The notes under the pieces: model-generated
What the model was told of the DNA's origin: nothing
Database searches by the model: none
Seen by the model: only the letters and a program-made list of their open reading frames with translations
Shown: positions 46,056 through 54,837 of the stretch, piece by piece
How the letters are laid out: each line of letters starts with the position of its first letter
Numbering within the stretch: position 1 is the first letter of the stretch
Translations under genes and position numbers: made by a program
DNA from: Clostridia bacterium
GTDB taxonomy: Bacteria; Bacillota_A; Clostridia; UMGS1883
NCBI GenBank assembly: GCA_017467965.1
Contig: JAFUJZ010000024.1
Span: 1 to 64,000, forward strand
Direction of reading: 5' to 3'
Length of the DNA stretch: 64,000 nt

Positions 46056-47993
46056 TTATCTTGTTTTATTTGCGATTTCTTCCATAAGAGCAAGGATAAA
46101 GTCATTAACCTTCATGCTGCCCTTGTCGCCTTCCTTACGGCTACGTACAGCTACTGCGCCATCTTCCATTTCCTTGTCGCCTACAACAAGCATGTAAGGA
46201 ACCTTTTCAAGCTGAGCTTCACGAATCTTGTAACCGATTTTTTCGCTTCTGTCGTCAACTTCACTACGGATGCCCATGTTTATAAGGCGAGTATTAAGCT
46301 CACGGCAGTATTCGCGGTGGCCTTCACCGATAGGAAGCAACTTAACCTGAACGGGTGCCATCCATGTGGGGAACGCACCTGCATACTTTTCAATAAGAAG
46401 AGCAAGTGTTCTTTCATAGCAACCGATACTTGTACGGTGGATGATGTAAGGATGCTTCTTTGTGCCGTCAGCATCTGTATAAACCATACCGAACTTTTCT
46501 GCAAGCATCTGGTCAATCTGAAGAGTTATGAGAGTATCTTCCTTACCGTGAACGTTCTTAATCTGAATATCAAGCTTAGGACCATAGAAAGCTGCTTCGC
46601 CGATACCTACAACATAAGGAATTTCAAGGTTGTCCAAAATTTCCTTCATCATGCTCTGAGCTTCAGCCCACTGTTCGTCTGTACCGATATACTTTTCACG
46701 GTCGTCGGGATCCCACTGACTGAAGCGGTAGGAAACGTCCTCGTAAAGCCCGAGAGTTTTAAGCATATAGATTGCCAATTCAAGACAGCTCTTGAATTCA
46801 TCTGCGAGCTGTTCGGGAGTACACATAAGGTGACCTTCACTGATTGTGAACTGTCTTACACGGATAAGTCCGTGCATTTCGCCACTTGCCTCATTGCGGA
46901 AAAGAGTACTTGTTTCACCGTAGCGGAGGGGCAAATCACGGTAGGAACGGGCACGGTTAAGATATGCCTGATACTGGAAGGGGCATGTCATGGGACGGAG
47001 TGCAAAAACTTCCTTGTCCTTATCTTCATCGCCCAAAACAAACATACCGTCCTTGTAATGGTCCCAGTGACCTGAAATCTTATAAAGATCGCTCTTTGCC
47101 ATGAAGGGTGTTTTTGTTCTAAGCCAGCCACGTCTTGTTTCTTCATCTTCTACAAAACGCTGCAAGGTCTGCATGATTGCAACACCCTTGGGAAGCATAA
47201 TCGGAAGACCCTGACCGATAACCTCGCTTGTTGTGAAGAGCTCAAGCTCACGTCCTAATTTATTATGGTCGCGCTTTTTAGCCTCTTCAACCTGTGCGAG
47301 ATATTCTTCCATATCAGCCTTCTTTGTAAAAGCTGTTGCGTAAATACGTGTAAGCATCTTGTTCTTTTCACTTCCGCGCCAGTAAGCACCTGCAGTGGAA
47401 GTAATCTTGAACGCTTTTACTGCACCAGTACTGGGCACATGAGGACCTGCACAAAGGTCAGTAAATTCGCCCTGCTTATAGAAAGAAATTACTTCTCCTT
47501 CGGGCAAATCGTTTATGAGCTCAACCTTATAGGGTTCATTTGCTTCTTCCATAAGCTTAAGTGCTTCTTCACGAGGAAGTTCAAAGCGGACAATGGGATG
47601 ATTTTCCTTAACAATCTTCTTCATTTCAGCTTCAATCTTTGACAAATCATCAGGAGAGAAGCCCTTGTCGAGGTCAAAATCGTAATAAAAACCGTTTTCA
47701 ATGGCGGGACCGATAGCAAGTTTTGCTTCGGGGAAAATACGCTTTACTGCCTGAGCGAGCACATGGCTTGCACTGTGGCGGAGTGTATTTTTACCCTCGG
47801 GGGTATCAAAACCTTTAAATTCAACGGTTGCATCAGTGGTAAGGGTTTCATACAACCCTACTGTTTCTCCGTCTTTTGTTGCGCAAAGAACGTTTCTTGC
47901 TAAGCCTTCAGAAATGCTCTTTGCAATGTCCATATACGTAACAGGTGCTTCAAATTCACGCACATCGTCACGCAATGTAACCTTAATTACCAT
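46056..47993 (-). CDS. thrS: Threonine--tRNA ligase
   Basis: 645 residues. TGS domain (1-60), editing domain with HSASHVLAQAVK (HxxxH) and a CAGPH motif, catalytic class II core (GHWDHYKDGMF, RPMTCPFQYQ, RVRQFTISEGH) and anticodon domain. The ATG at 47993 follows GGAG; the TTG nine bases before is unlikely. Unlike many Firmicute thrS genes it has no T-box: the promoter lies about 40 bases upstream. Confidence 0.97.
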   Translation of the reverse strand: MVIKVTLRDDVREFEAPVTYMDIAKSISEGLARNVLCATKDGETVGLYETLTTDATVEFKGFDTPEGKNTLRHSASHVLAQAVKRIFPEAKLAIGPAIENGFYYDFDLDKGFSPDDLSKIEAEMKKIVKENHPIVRFELPREEALKLMEEANEPYKVELINDLPEGEVISFYKQGEFTDLCAGPHVPSTGAVKAFKITSTAGAYWRGSEKNKMLTRIYATAFTKKADMEEYLAQVEEAKKRDHNKLGRELELFTTSEVIGQGLPIMLPKGVAIMQTLQRFVEDEETRRGWLRTKTPFMAKSDLYKISGHWDHYKDGMFVLGDEDKDKEVFALRPMTCPFQYQAYLNRARSYRDLPLRYGETSTLFRNEASGEMHGLIRVRQFTISEGHLMCTPEQLADEFKSCLELAIYMLKTLGLYEDVSYRFSQWDPDDREKYIGTDEQWAEAQSMMKEILDNLEIPYVVGIGEAAFYGPKLDIQIKNVHGKEDTLITLQIDQMLAEKFGMVYTDADGTKKHPYIIHRTSIGCYERTLALLIEKYAGAFPTWMAPVQVKLLPIGEGHREYCRELNTRLINMGIRSEVDDRSEKIGYKIREAQLEKVPYMLVVGDKEMEDGAVAVRSRKEGDKGSMKVNDFILALMEEIANKTR

Positions 47994-48030
47994 ACTGATC
48001 AACTCCTTAATTATTTTAATATACCATATT

Positions 48031-48059
48031 ATTTTATCCCTTTAAATTTAAATTGTCAA
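48031..48059 (-). promoter_or_regulatory. thrS promoter
   Basis: Minus strand: TTGACA (48059-48054), 17-bp spacer, TAAAAT (48036-48031). The -35 is inside the end of the upstream radical SAM gene. Confidence 0.7.
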
Positions 48060-49025
48060 CACATATTTTCCGTCTATGCAAACACCCGAGAGGCTGTTAT
48101 TCTCGGTTAAGGTATATGTGATACCCGCTTTTTCAAAATATGCGAGATTTTCTTTTTTTTGACCGAGCACCTTGCTCAAAAAACGCTTGTTATATTCAAT
48201 ATGGGCACACCCCACCGCCGCAACTTTATGGCGAATTACTCTTGAATACACAATTTCGCCCAGGGCATCGTGGTAGAAACCTCCCACAACGCTCTCTTTG
48301 AGCCCTTCTGAATTTTGCAGTCCTATTCTTAAAATTTTAACATTGTTTTCAAAAAATATACTGTAACAGTCAGCCGCAGTATCAATAGCCTCGTCAAAGC
48401 TCATGGGGATATATTCTTTATCATTGTACATTTTTTCAAGGTGTGTATCCTTTATGATAACGGTGGGATAAATCCTCACCTCATCTGCCCCAAGTTCAAC
48501 AAACCGTTTTGCGGTGTTAAGGCTTTTTTCATATGTATCCGAGGGAAGTCCTATCATCATCTGAAGCCCCAGCTTTATATTGCGCTTCTTTATCATCCTC
48601 GCCGCTTTTTCAACATCCTCTGCGCTGTGACCTCGTCTTGCGGCACAAAGCACCTCGTCGTCAAGGCTTTGGGCACCAAGCTCAATATTCGTAACCGAGT
48701 ATTTTTCAAGTGTATCGAGGATTTTTTCGTCTATATAATCGGGTCTTGTGGAAAGTCTTATGCCGCTTATAAGCCCTTTAGCTACATATTTATGTGCAAC
48801 ACGGAGATACCCTTCCATTAAATCCTCACCAATGCCCGTAAAGCTGCCGCCGAAAAAAGCAATCTTATTGTCGTTACCCTCTAAGGTAGAGAGGTTTTCT
48901 TCTATTATTTTTTCCGTCTCTTCAAAGCTCGGAGCCACTACTTTACCAGTAATGGATTTTTGATTGCAAAAAGCGCAGTCGTTTTTGCAGCCCACATGGG
49001 GTATAAAAATAGGAATATTTGACAT
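48048..49025 (-). CDS. Elp3-like radical SAM protein without acetyltransferase domain
   Basis: 325 residues. IPHVGCKNDCAFCNQKSITG holds the radical SAM cysteines, FFGGSFTGI and IRLSTRPDYI follow. It resembles the SAM half of Elp3 but lacks the GNAT domain. It follows rnc by one base, a common clostridial pairing. Start at 49025 with GGGAG upstream; the longer open frame reads through rnc. Substrate unknown, a tRNA is often suggested for such proteins. Confidence 0.87.
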   Translation of the reverse strand: MSNIPIFIPHVGCKNDCAFCNQKSITGKVVAPSFEETEKIIEENLSTLEGNDNKIAFFGGSFTGIGEDLMEGYLRVAHKYVAKGLISGIRLSTRPDYIDEKILDTLEKYSVTNIELGAQSLDDEVLCAARRGHSAEDVEKAARMIKKRNIKLGLQMMIGLPSDTYEKSLNTAKRFVELGADEVRIYPTVIIKDTHLEKMYNDKEYIPMSFDEAIDTAADCYSIFFENNVKILRIGLQNSEGLKESVVGGFYHDALGEIVYSRVIRHKVAAVGCAHIEYNKRFLSKVLGQKKENLAYFEKAGITYTLTENNSLSGVCIDGKYVLTI

Positions 49026-49026
49026 T

Positions 49027-49698
49027 TTACATTTCTCCCAAGGCTTTTTTTGCAGCCTGCTGCTGTGCCTCCTGTTTCGTTCTGCCGCTTCCTTCTCCAA
49101 GCACTTTCCCCCACGCAGATACGCTCATGGTAAAACGCTTATCGTGAGCAGGCCCCTCCTCACCGGTTAAGGTATATTCAATCTTTACGCTGCCCTTTTG
49201 CTGCAATTTTTCCTGCAGAGCCGTTTTATAGTCGGTATTAAGTTTACCCTGCGCGGCATTTTCAATAATATGTCCGTAGGCGTCGAAAATAATCTCCCTC
49301 GCCTTGTCTATGCCTCCGTCAAGGTACACCGCAGCTAAAGTTGCTTCCACCATATCAGCCAAGATAGACGGGCGGTTTCGTCCGCCTGTAAGCTCCTCGC
49401 CCTTGCCGAGCCTTGCATGCTCATTAATGCCTATTTTGTACGCAATCTGCGAAAGCGTTGCCTCGCATACAATATTTGCACGCATCTTGCTCATTTTACC
49501 CTCGGGGAATTTAGGATAATTCACATATATATACCTGCTCGTTAGCATTTGGAGCACCGCATCACCCAAAAACTCAAGCCTTTCATAGCTCTCAACCCCA
49601 CGCTCGTTTGCGTATGAAGTATGCGTAAGCGCAGTTTCAATCAGATTTTTATCTTTAAACTCATAACCGAGTTTTTTTTCGAATTCTTTTATGTCCAT
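49027..49698 (-). CDS. rnc: Ribonuclease III
   Basis: 223 residues. ESYERLEFLGDAVLQ is the catalytic signature, LADMVEATLAAVYLD the second acidic cluster, and the C-terminal dsRBD (about 155-223) ends QEAQQQAAKKALGEM. Processes rRNA and structured RNA. Coupled to the Elp3-like gene. Confidence 0.96.
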   Translation of the reverse strand: MDIKEFEKKLGYEFKDKNLIETALTHTSYANERGVESYERLEFLGDAVLQMLTSRYIYVNYPKFPEGKMSKMRANIVCEATLSQIAYKIGINEHARLGKGEELTGGRNRPSILADMVEATLAAVYLDGGIDKAREIIFDAYGHIIENAAQGKLNTDYKTALQEKLQQKGSVKIEYTLTGEEGPAHDKRFTMSVSAWGKVLGEGSGRTKQEAQQQAAKKALGEM

Positions 49699-49825
49699 AG
49701 CTATCCCTCTATATCAAATTATTAGCTACTGATATTTTATAACATTTCCATTTAAAGGTCAATATTTTTTAAAACAAGCCAAACTCCCCATTTTTCGGCA
49801 TTTTCCGCGGGTTGGTTTTTAAAAA

Positions 49826-50022
49826 TAATTATGTAAACCTTTGCGTTTTTGCAAAAAATTCACCCTGTGGAAGTTTTGAGTTTTCCACAAGGTGAAAATG
49901 CTTATTTGGCGGTTTTGAACAGACTTTTCCACATCTTCCACAATTAAAACAATCGTTTTTTGTGGAAAGTTTGAAGTTTTCCAAACCCCCAAAACCCAGT
50001 AAAATAAAGGTTTACATAATTA
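49826..50022. repeat. 197-bp element with 17-bp terminal inverted repeats and five TTCCACA words
   Basis: TAATTATGTAAACCTTT (49826-49842) is the perfect reverse complement of 50006-50022. Between them lie five TTCCACA heptamers: reverse copies in 49865-49873 and 49961-49969, forward copies in 49881-49889, 49925-49933 and 49934-49942. Two of these are TTTTCCACA, one base from the DnaA box TTATCCACA. Several pairs can fold into hairpins. No gene is present. It could be a MITE-like element or a DnaA-binding cluster; it fills most of the 463-base rnc-hisD gap. Confidence 0.6.
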
Positions 50023-50091
50023 GTTTTTCTTTTGATTTTTCAAAACATTTCATCGCTTTGTATTTTTATGCAGGTCTCATAAAAATAGGTG

Positions 50092-50120
50092 TTGCAAAAT
50101 CCTTTAAATAGGGATATAAT
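50092..50120 (+). promoter_or_regulatory. Promoter of hisD-like operon
   Basis: TTGCAA (50092-50097), 17-bp spacer, TATAAT (50115-50120). The leader is short (about 35 bases), with no room for a T-box or peptide attenuator. Confidence 0.75.
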
Positions 50121-50161
50121 GTAATTTAATAATATTTTTTTCAAAAAAGGAGTCATTTAGT

Positions 50162-51454
50162 ATGAATATTTATAAACTTTCCGAAATGTCTGCTTGTGAT
50201 AAGGCTCGCATCATGAAGCGTGCTGAAACAGATATCACAGAGCAGATGAAGCTGGCAAAAGAGGTTTCCGACGATGTTCGTGACAACGGCGATGCCGCAG
50301 TCTTGAAATATACCGAAAAATTTGACAAGGTTACTCTCACACAGGACAGAATCAAGGTAACAGAAGAAGAAATCGAAACAGCTTATAACCGTCTTGACAA
50401 AGAAACAAGAGAAGCTATCGAATACGCATACAAAAACATTTACGATTTCCACGAAAAGCAGCTCCCTGAGGAAATGTGGTTCACAAACGTTGATAAAGGT
50501 CTCATGGTAGGCGAAAAGACAACTCCCATAGTTGACGTTTGCCTTTATGTTCCCGGCGGCAAGGGCAGTTTCCCCTCGGTACTTCTTATGCTTGGCGTTC
50601 CTGCTCGAGTTGCAGGGGTAGAAAAAATCGTTGTTGTAACACCTCCCAATTCTAAGGGTGAGGTTGACGACGCAATCCTCACAGCAGCAAAGATTATCGG
50701 CATTAAGGAAATATACAAGGTAGGCGGTATTCAGGCAGTAGCAGCCGTTGCTTACGGTACGGAAACTATCCCCAAGTGCCACAAGATTATAGGCCCCGGC
50801 AACAGCTACGCAACAGCCGCAAAGAGAGTGCTCGCTCAGCAGATTGACGCAGGTCTGCCCGCAGGCCCCAGTGAAGTTATCATCTTAGCCGATGAAAAGG
50901 CAGACCCCGAAAAGGTTGCCCTTGACTGGATGATTGAAGCAGAACACGGTCCCGATTCGTCCGCACTTTTGGTTACTCACTCAAAGGAGCTTGTGGACAA
51001 GGTTCTTCCCATTATCGAAAGACAGAAAGAAAAAATCTCCGAAAGAAGACGCATGTTCATCGAAACTGTTGAAAATAACTATGGTGGTGTAATTCTTACA
51101 GATTCTCTTTCTGAGAGCGTACAGTTTGTCAACGACTATGCTCCCGAGCACATGGAGGTTATGTGTGATAAGCCCTTCGACGTTTTGCCCGATATCAAAA
51201 ACGCCGGTGAAATCCTCTTGGGTGAATACACACCCGTAACACTCTGCAACTTCCTTTTAGGTCCTAATGCAATTCTTCCTACAGGTGGTTTTGCAAAGAC
51301 ATATTCTTCTGTATCCGTATTTGACTTTTTAAAGCGTTCTTCCATTGGCTACGCATCTCGTGAAGGCTTTGAAAGAGTACGTGATTACGCATATAAGATG
51401 GCAACAGTTGAAGGCTTTGATACTCACGGCTTAGCCGTTAAGGAGAGAAAATAA
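50162..51454 (+). CDS. HisD-like dehydrogenase with altered metal ligands
   Basis: 430 residues, same length and fold as histidinol dehydrogenase, which oxidises histidinol to histidine with NAD and zinc. Conserved: PGGKGSFPSVLLML, GPGNSYATAAKR, GLPAGPSEVI and the catalytic pair E329-H330 in YAPEHM. Against the E. coli enzyme, zinc ligand Q259 is E259 here (IEAEHGPDS), D360 is N363, and H367 is A370 (CNFLLGPNAILPT). Ligands H262 and H419 (here H422) remain. Three changes at otherwise near-invariant sites argue for a different substrate or metal use. It begins an operon of three overlapping genes. Annotation pipelines would call it hisD; I treat true HisD activity as doubtful. Confidence 0.8.
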   Translation: MNIYKLSEMSACDKARIMKRAETDITEQMKLAKEVSDDVRDNGDAAVLKYTEKFDKVTLTQDRIKVTEEEIETAYNRLDKETREAIEYAYKNIYDFHEKQLPEEMWFTNVDKGLMVGEKTTPIVDVCLYVPGGKGSFPSVLLMLGVPARVAGVEKIVVVTPPNSKGEVDDAILTAAKIIGIKEIYKVGGIQAVAAVAYGTETIPKCHKIIGPGNSYATAAKRVLAQQIDAGLPAGPSEVIILADEKADPEKVALDWMIEAEHGPDSSALLVTHSKELVDKVLPIIERQKEKISERRRMFIETVENNYGGVILTDSLSESVQFVNDYAPEHMEVMCDKPFDVLPDIKNAGEILLGEYTPVTLCNFLLGPNAILPTGGFAKTYSSVSVFDFLKRSSIGYASREGFERVRDYAYKMATVEGFDTHGLAVKERK

Positions 51455-52068
51455 TGATTAAGGTTACGCGCAAAACTTCTGAGAGCACAATGCAGGTAAT
51501 TCTTTCCGACGGGCCTGTAAAAAAGGACTACAGAAGCAAAATAAAAACTCCACTCCCCTTTTTAAACCACATGATTGAGCAGACAGTATGGAGATCGGGC
51601 TTCAATATCGAAGCTGAAGTTAACCTTACTGATTTTTGCCTTGCTCACCTTGTAACAGAAGATTTGGGACAGGCACTGGGTAAGGCTTTTGCCAAAAAGC
51701 TCGAGACAACAGATGCTGTTATGGGCTTTGGTGATGCCTTTGGTATGATTGATGAAGCACTTGCTCATACAACCATAAGCTTTGAACAGAGAGCGTTTTT
51801 CGGTTTTTATCCGTCTGTTACTATCCCCGAAAACGTTGAAGGCATGGCAAGCGAAGAGCTTCTTGTTTTCCTTGACGCATTTTGTCAAGGTGCATGCTGT
51901 ACAGTGCAGATTGACCTTACAAGAGGTGAAAACACTCACCACATCTGGGAGGCTGTTTTCCGTTCCTTTGGTTCTGCGCTCAAAAACGCATTTACCGTTG
52001 ATGAAAGCCGCCAAGGTATGACAAGCGGTGTAGCAGGCAAGGTTACGTTTGAAGTAGAGGAAATCTGA
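51454..52068 (+). CDS. HisB (IGPD)-like protein with degenerate metal motif
   Basis: 204 residues, clear homologue of imidazoleglycerol-phosphate dehydratase: RKTSESTMQV start, PFLNHMIEQ (H39), AHLVTED (64-70), GFGDAFGMIDEALA, and ENTHHIWEAVFRSFG (H162, H163, E166). The canonical first motif DHHxxED is AHLVTED, so the second metal-ligand histidine is Leu66. The C-terminal SSKG/STKG motif is TSGVAG, losing the lysine. Overlaps the hisD-like gene (TAATG) and the HAD gene (TGATG). No hisG, A, F, H, I or C gene is nearby. A changed substrate is inferred. Confidence 0.8.
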   Translation: MIKVTRKTSESTMQVILSDGPVKKDYRSKIKTPLPFLNHMIEQTVWRSGFNIEAEVNLTDFCLAHLVTEDLGQALGKAFAKKLETTDAVMGFGDAFGMIDEALAHTTISFEQRAFFGFYPSVTIPENVEGMASEELLVFLDAFCQGACCTVQIDLTRGENTHHIWEAVFRSFGSALKNAFTVDESRQGMTSGVAGKVTFEVEEI

Positions 52069-53111
52069 TGACTAAAGTTGCACCCTTTTTAGACAAATAC
52101 GAATATATCATTTTTGACATGGACGGTGTTATCACCAGCGAGCAAAATTACTGGGACATCGCCGCACTTACGGTATACGAGCTTTTAAATGGAGCACACT
52201 ATTACGGAAACGAAAAATTTGACCCCGTTAACGCCCTCTGCCGTGTTAAAGAAATAAGAAACGATGTTTTTTACGGCGATAAAACAATCACTCTCGTAAA
52301 AGAACGCGGGGTGAATTCAAACTGGGATTTAGGCTATATTGTATTTGCGTATATTCTCACAGGTAAATGCCCACATTACAAAGCTGTTTATGACTATATA
52401 TCCCAAAGCAGTCTTATGGCGTTTGACCTTTATGAGGAATGCGCCCGTCTTTTATCTGAAAAGCTCAACTTACCCATTGAGGTGTGTCGCAGGAATGAGC
52501 CTATCTGGAATATGTGCCGAGACTGTTTTCAGGAATGGTATTTCGGAAGTGGCGAGTTTGAGGTTTTTTATAACACCAAGCCCCGCTTGGCAAATAAAGC
52601 ATCCATGGAAATGCGTGAAATTCCCGCAATAGAGCTTGAGGATATTATCTTGGTTTTAGAAACACTTAAGCAAAACGGCAAAAAGCTTATGATTGCCACA
52701 GGCAGAAGTGACCGAGATGTTTCAAACCCCATGAAGCTCTGGAATATAAGAGGTTATTTTGAAGCCGATGCAATTGCGACCTACACCCATATTATGAAAG
52801 CTGAGGAGCATTTTTCCTCGATGGGCAAAAAGGTGCTTCTCACAAAGCCCGAGCCTTATATTTTCCTTAAGGCTCTCTGTAGAACAGATTTCCCCGACGA
52901 AAAAATCATAGCGGGCGAATATGATAAGAGCCTTCTTTCGAAAACACTTGTTGTAGGCGATGCAGGCAGCGACCTTTTTGCGGCAAAGCGCATGGGCTGT
53001 GACTTTTTGGCGGTTTTGACAGGCGTCAGTGGCAAAAAGGCACAAAGCTTTTTTGAAAATGAAAATGCTGAGTATATTCTTCCCTCAATTAAGGGAATGA
53101 TTACATATTGA
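52068..53111 (+). CDS. HAD-superfamily hydrolase coupled to hisD/hisB-like genes
   Basis: 347 residues. Motif I IIFDMDGVITS, motif II MIATGRS, motif III lysine in LLTKPEP, motif IV VVGDAGSDLFAAK. The cap region (about 40-200) is unusually large. It is not the HisN/HisB-N type phosphatase in sequence. Translational coupling to the HisB-like gene suggests it works on the same pathway, likely removing a phosphate. Confidence 0.82.
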   Translation: MTKVAPFLDKYEYIIFDMDGVITSEQNYWDIAALTVYELLNGAHYYGNEKFDPVNALCRVKEIRNDVFYGDKTITLVKERGVNSNWDLGYIVFAYILTGKCPHYKAVYDYISQSSLMAFDLYEECARLLSEKLNLPIEVCRRNEPIWNMCRDCFQEWYFGSGEFEVFYNTKPRLANKASMEMREIPAIELEDIILVLETLKQNGKKLMIATGRSDRDVSNPMKLWNIRGYFEADAIATYTHIMKAEEHFSSMGKKVLLTKPEPYIFLKALCRTDFPDEKIIAGEYDKSLLSKTLVVGDAGSDLFAAKRMGCDFLAVLTGVSGKKAQSFFENENAEYILPSIKGMITY

Positions 53112-53136
53112 CTTTTTAGTTAATAATGAATATAAT
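53108..53136 (+). promoter_or_regulatory. Promoter of DUF1858 gene
   Basis: TTGACT (53108-53113), 17-bp spacer, TATAAT (53131-53136), starting in the HAD stop codon. Confidence 0.7.
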
Positions 53137-53171
53137 TGTGTAAAGCAAATTTTTTAATGGAGGTATTTACT

Positions 53172-53375
53172 ATGGCACAGGTAACTAAGGATACAATTAT
53201 TATGGACGTTTTGAGAATTGACCCCGAAACAGCTCCTATTTTCTTTGAGATCGGCATGCACTGCCTCGGTTGCCCCTCTGCAAGCGGCGAAAGCTTGGAG
53301 CAGGCAGCACTTGTTCACGGTGTTGACCCCGATGAACTTGTACAGAAGATTAACGATTTTCTTGCAAGCAAGTAA
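53172..53375 (+). CDS. DUF1858 small protein
   Basis: 67 residues. TIIMDVLRIDPETAPIFFEIGMHC is the DUF1858 signature, with C-x2-C in HCLGCPSASGESLEQA. Such domains are found near hybrid-cluster or redox proteins and may bind a cofactor or Fe-S cluster. GGAGG precedes the ATG at 53172. Own promoter and terminator. Confidence 0.88.
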   Translation: MAQVTKDTIIMDVLRIDPETAPIFFEIGMHCLGCPSASGESLEQAALVHGVDPDELVQKINDFLASK

Positions 53376-53378
53376 TAC

Positions 53379-53410
53379 AAAAGAGTGCGAATTATCGCAC
53401 TCTTTTTATT
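53379..53410 (+). terminator. Terminator of DUF1858 gene
   Basis: AAAAGAGTGCGA (53379-53390), loop ATTA, TCGCACTCTTTT (53395-53406). Confidence 0.88.
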
Positions 53411-53462
53411 ATATAGGAAATCGCGCGCAAAATGTGCGCATATTTGCTTATAAAATAAAAGC

Positions 53463-54470
53463 TTACCTTTTCATCCCCCAAGATTGGGAGACGAGGGGGT
53501 TGAAGCATTGAAAATGCTTTTTTATTTTACGGAAAATCAAGCATCCGCTTACTATTACACAAACCGCACATAAACTAAGTACCAGCACATCAAAACGACC
53601 TTTCATCACAAGCAGTGTGCTGTATGTAAAGATATATGCAAAAACCCCCGTCAGGGCTTTTCCCACAATGCACCTTGTCATTTTAAAATTATGCTTCGCA
53701 CACACGGCGCCGCACTGTACAAAAACGCTTACTCCCCCAAAGGCAAAAAACAGTGCCGCAAGAGAAAGGCTATTTACCTCCGAGGCGTAGTTAACGCCCT
53801 TTACAATTTCACAAAGTCCTGCCAAAAACGGGTACCTTTCCAATCCTATCGCCTCTATTAAGGCATAAAAAACAACAAAAGCCGACACTATATTTATAAG
53901 CATTACCCCTCCCGATGCAATGCTTTTTCCAAAAACCGCCATATATGACGGTTTTTCTTTTTTGCATTTTTCTATCCGTGCTGTAATATCTACGGTTTTT
54001 ACGCTTCCCCTTGACATTATACACCCTGTAAGCAGTGCACCTAAAAGCTGAAACACCCACACCAAAACACCTGCAAAGATGCTTGAAAACGCTATTTTCC
54101 CGATAATATTTATCGCAAAAATTATACCTCCGTTATTTGCGTAGGCGAGAATATCCTCCGCTTCTTCTTTGCCAATAAGCCTTTCTTCGTACATATCGCA
54201 CACAGCACCCGCCCCTGTGGGGTACCCACCCAATGCGGAAGAAAAAAACGCAACTGAGCCGTAAGGGTTAAGGCGAAGCTTTTTAAAAAATGGTGAGCAC
54301 AGCGCACCTATAACCCGCCCTTGTCCCGAGCGTATCAGTGCCGACGCCGCCACCGCAAAAGGAAGAACGGAGCACACAACCGTATTAAAACCCACCTCTA
54401 AGCCTTCTCGTGCCCCCTCTGCCGCCGCGTCGGGAAAAATAAGCAAAACAATACACACGATTAAAAACAT
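53463..54470 (-). CDS. YlbJ-like sporulation integral membrane protein
   Basis: 335 residues, about eight membrane helices, nucleoside-recognition (Gate) type repeats. SVAFFSSALGGYPTGAGAV and ILAYANNGGIIFAINIIG match the YlbJ sporulation family. In Bacillus, ylbJ is sigma-E controlled. Divergent from yqfC. AAGGAAGGAGG precedes the ATG. SpmA/SpmB are alternatives but less similar by eye. Confidence 0.75.
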   Translation of the reverse strand: MFLIVCIVLLIFPDAAAEGAREGLEVGFNTVVCSVLPFAVAASALIRSGQGRVIGALCSPFFKKLRLNPYGSVAFFSSALGGYPTGAGAVCDMYEERLIGKEEAEDILAYANNGGIIFAINIIGKIAFSSIFAGVLVWVFQLLGALLTGCIMSRGSVKTVDITARIEKCKKEKPSYMAVFGKSIASGGVMLINIVSAFVVFYALIEAIGLERYPFLAGLCEIVKGVNYASEVNSLSLAALFFAFGGVSVFVQCGAVCAKHNFKMTRCIVGKALTGVFAYIFTYSTLLVMKGRFDVLVLSLCAVCVIVSGCLIFRKIKKHFQCFNPLVSQSWGMKR

Positions 54471-54535
54471 AATATCCTCCTTCCTTTAATAAATATATGT
54501 AAAGTTTATCTTTGCATACCGAAAGGATGATTATA

Positions 54536-54817
54536 TTGAAATTTAATGCACTCCGAAATTCTCTACTTTCAAAAACCGAAGCCGCACTTGATATGCCCGA
54601 GGGTATTTTGCGCGACGCACCTAACATTGTACTCTACGGCACATCGCTTGCCGAGATTGACAATTTTAAAGGGCTTATAGATTTTTCGGACAGCTCTATG
54701 CGTATCAATACAACCTCAGGGCTTATCCGTATTGACGGAGTGTCGCTTTTTATATCCTCCATGACGGACGACAACCTTTGCGTAAAGGGTACGATAAAAA
54801 ACATCAGCTTTGAATAA
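54536..54817 (+). CDS. yqfC: Sporulation protein YqfC
   Basis: 93 residues from a TTG with AAAGGA 8 bases upstream; the ATG nine bases before overlaps that site. PNIVLYGTSLAEIDNFKGLIDFSDS is the YabP/YqfC core. First gene of the yqfC-yqfD-phoH block. Confidence 0.88.
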   Translation: MKFNALRNSLLSKTEAALDMPEGILRDAPNIVLYGTSLAEIDNFKGLIDFSDSSMRINTTSGLIRIDGVSLFISSMTDDNLCVKGTIKNISFE

Positions 54818-54837
54818 AGGGGACGATTTTTCTGAAA

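Noticed and set aside
48003..48047. T-box in front of thrS
   Set aside because: The leader from the predicted promoter is only about 30-40 bases and has no T-box motif.
49826..50022. Chromosomal replication origin
   Set aside because: DnaA-box-like words are present, but dnaA, dnaN, rpmH and gyr genes are not adjacent and the boxes are imperfect.
50162..52068. Ordinary histidine biosynthesis operon
   Set aside because: Near-invariant metal ligands are changed in both proteins and no other his genes adjoin; kept as homology, not as hisD/hisB.
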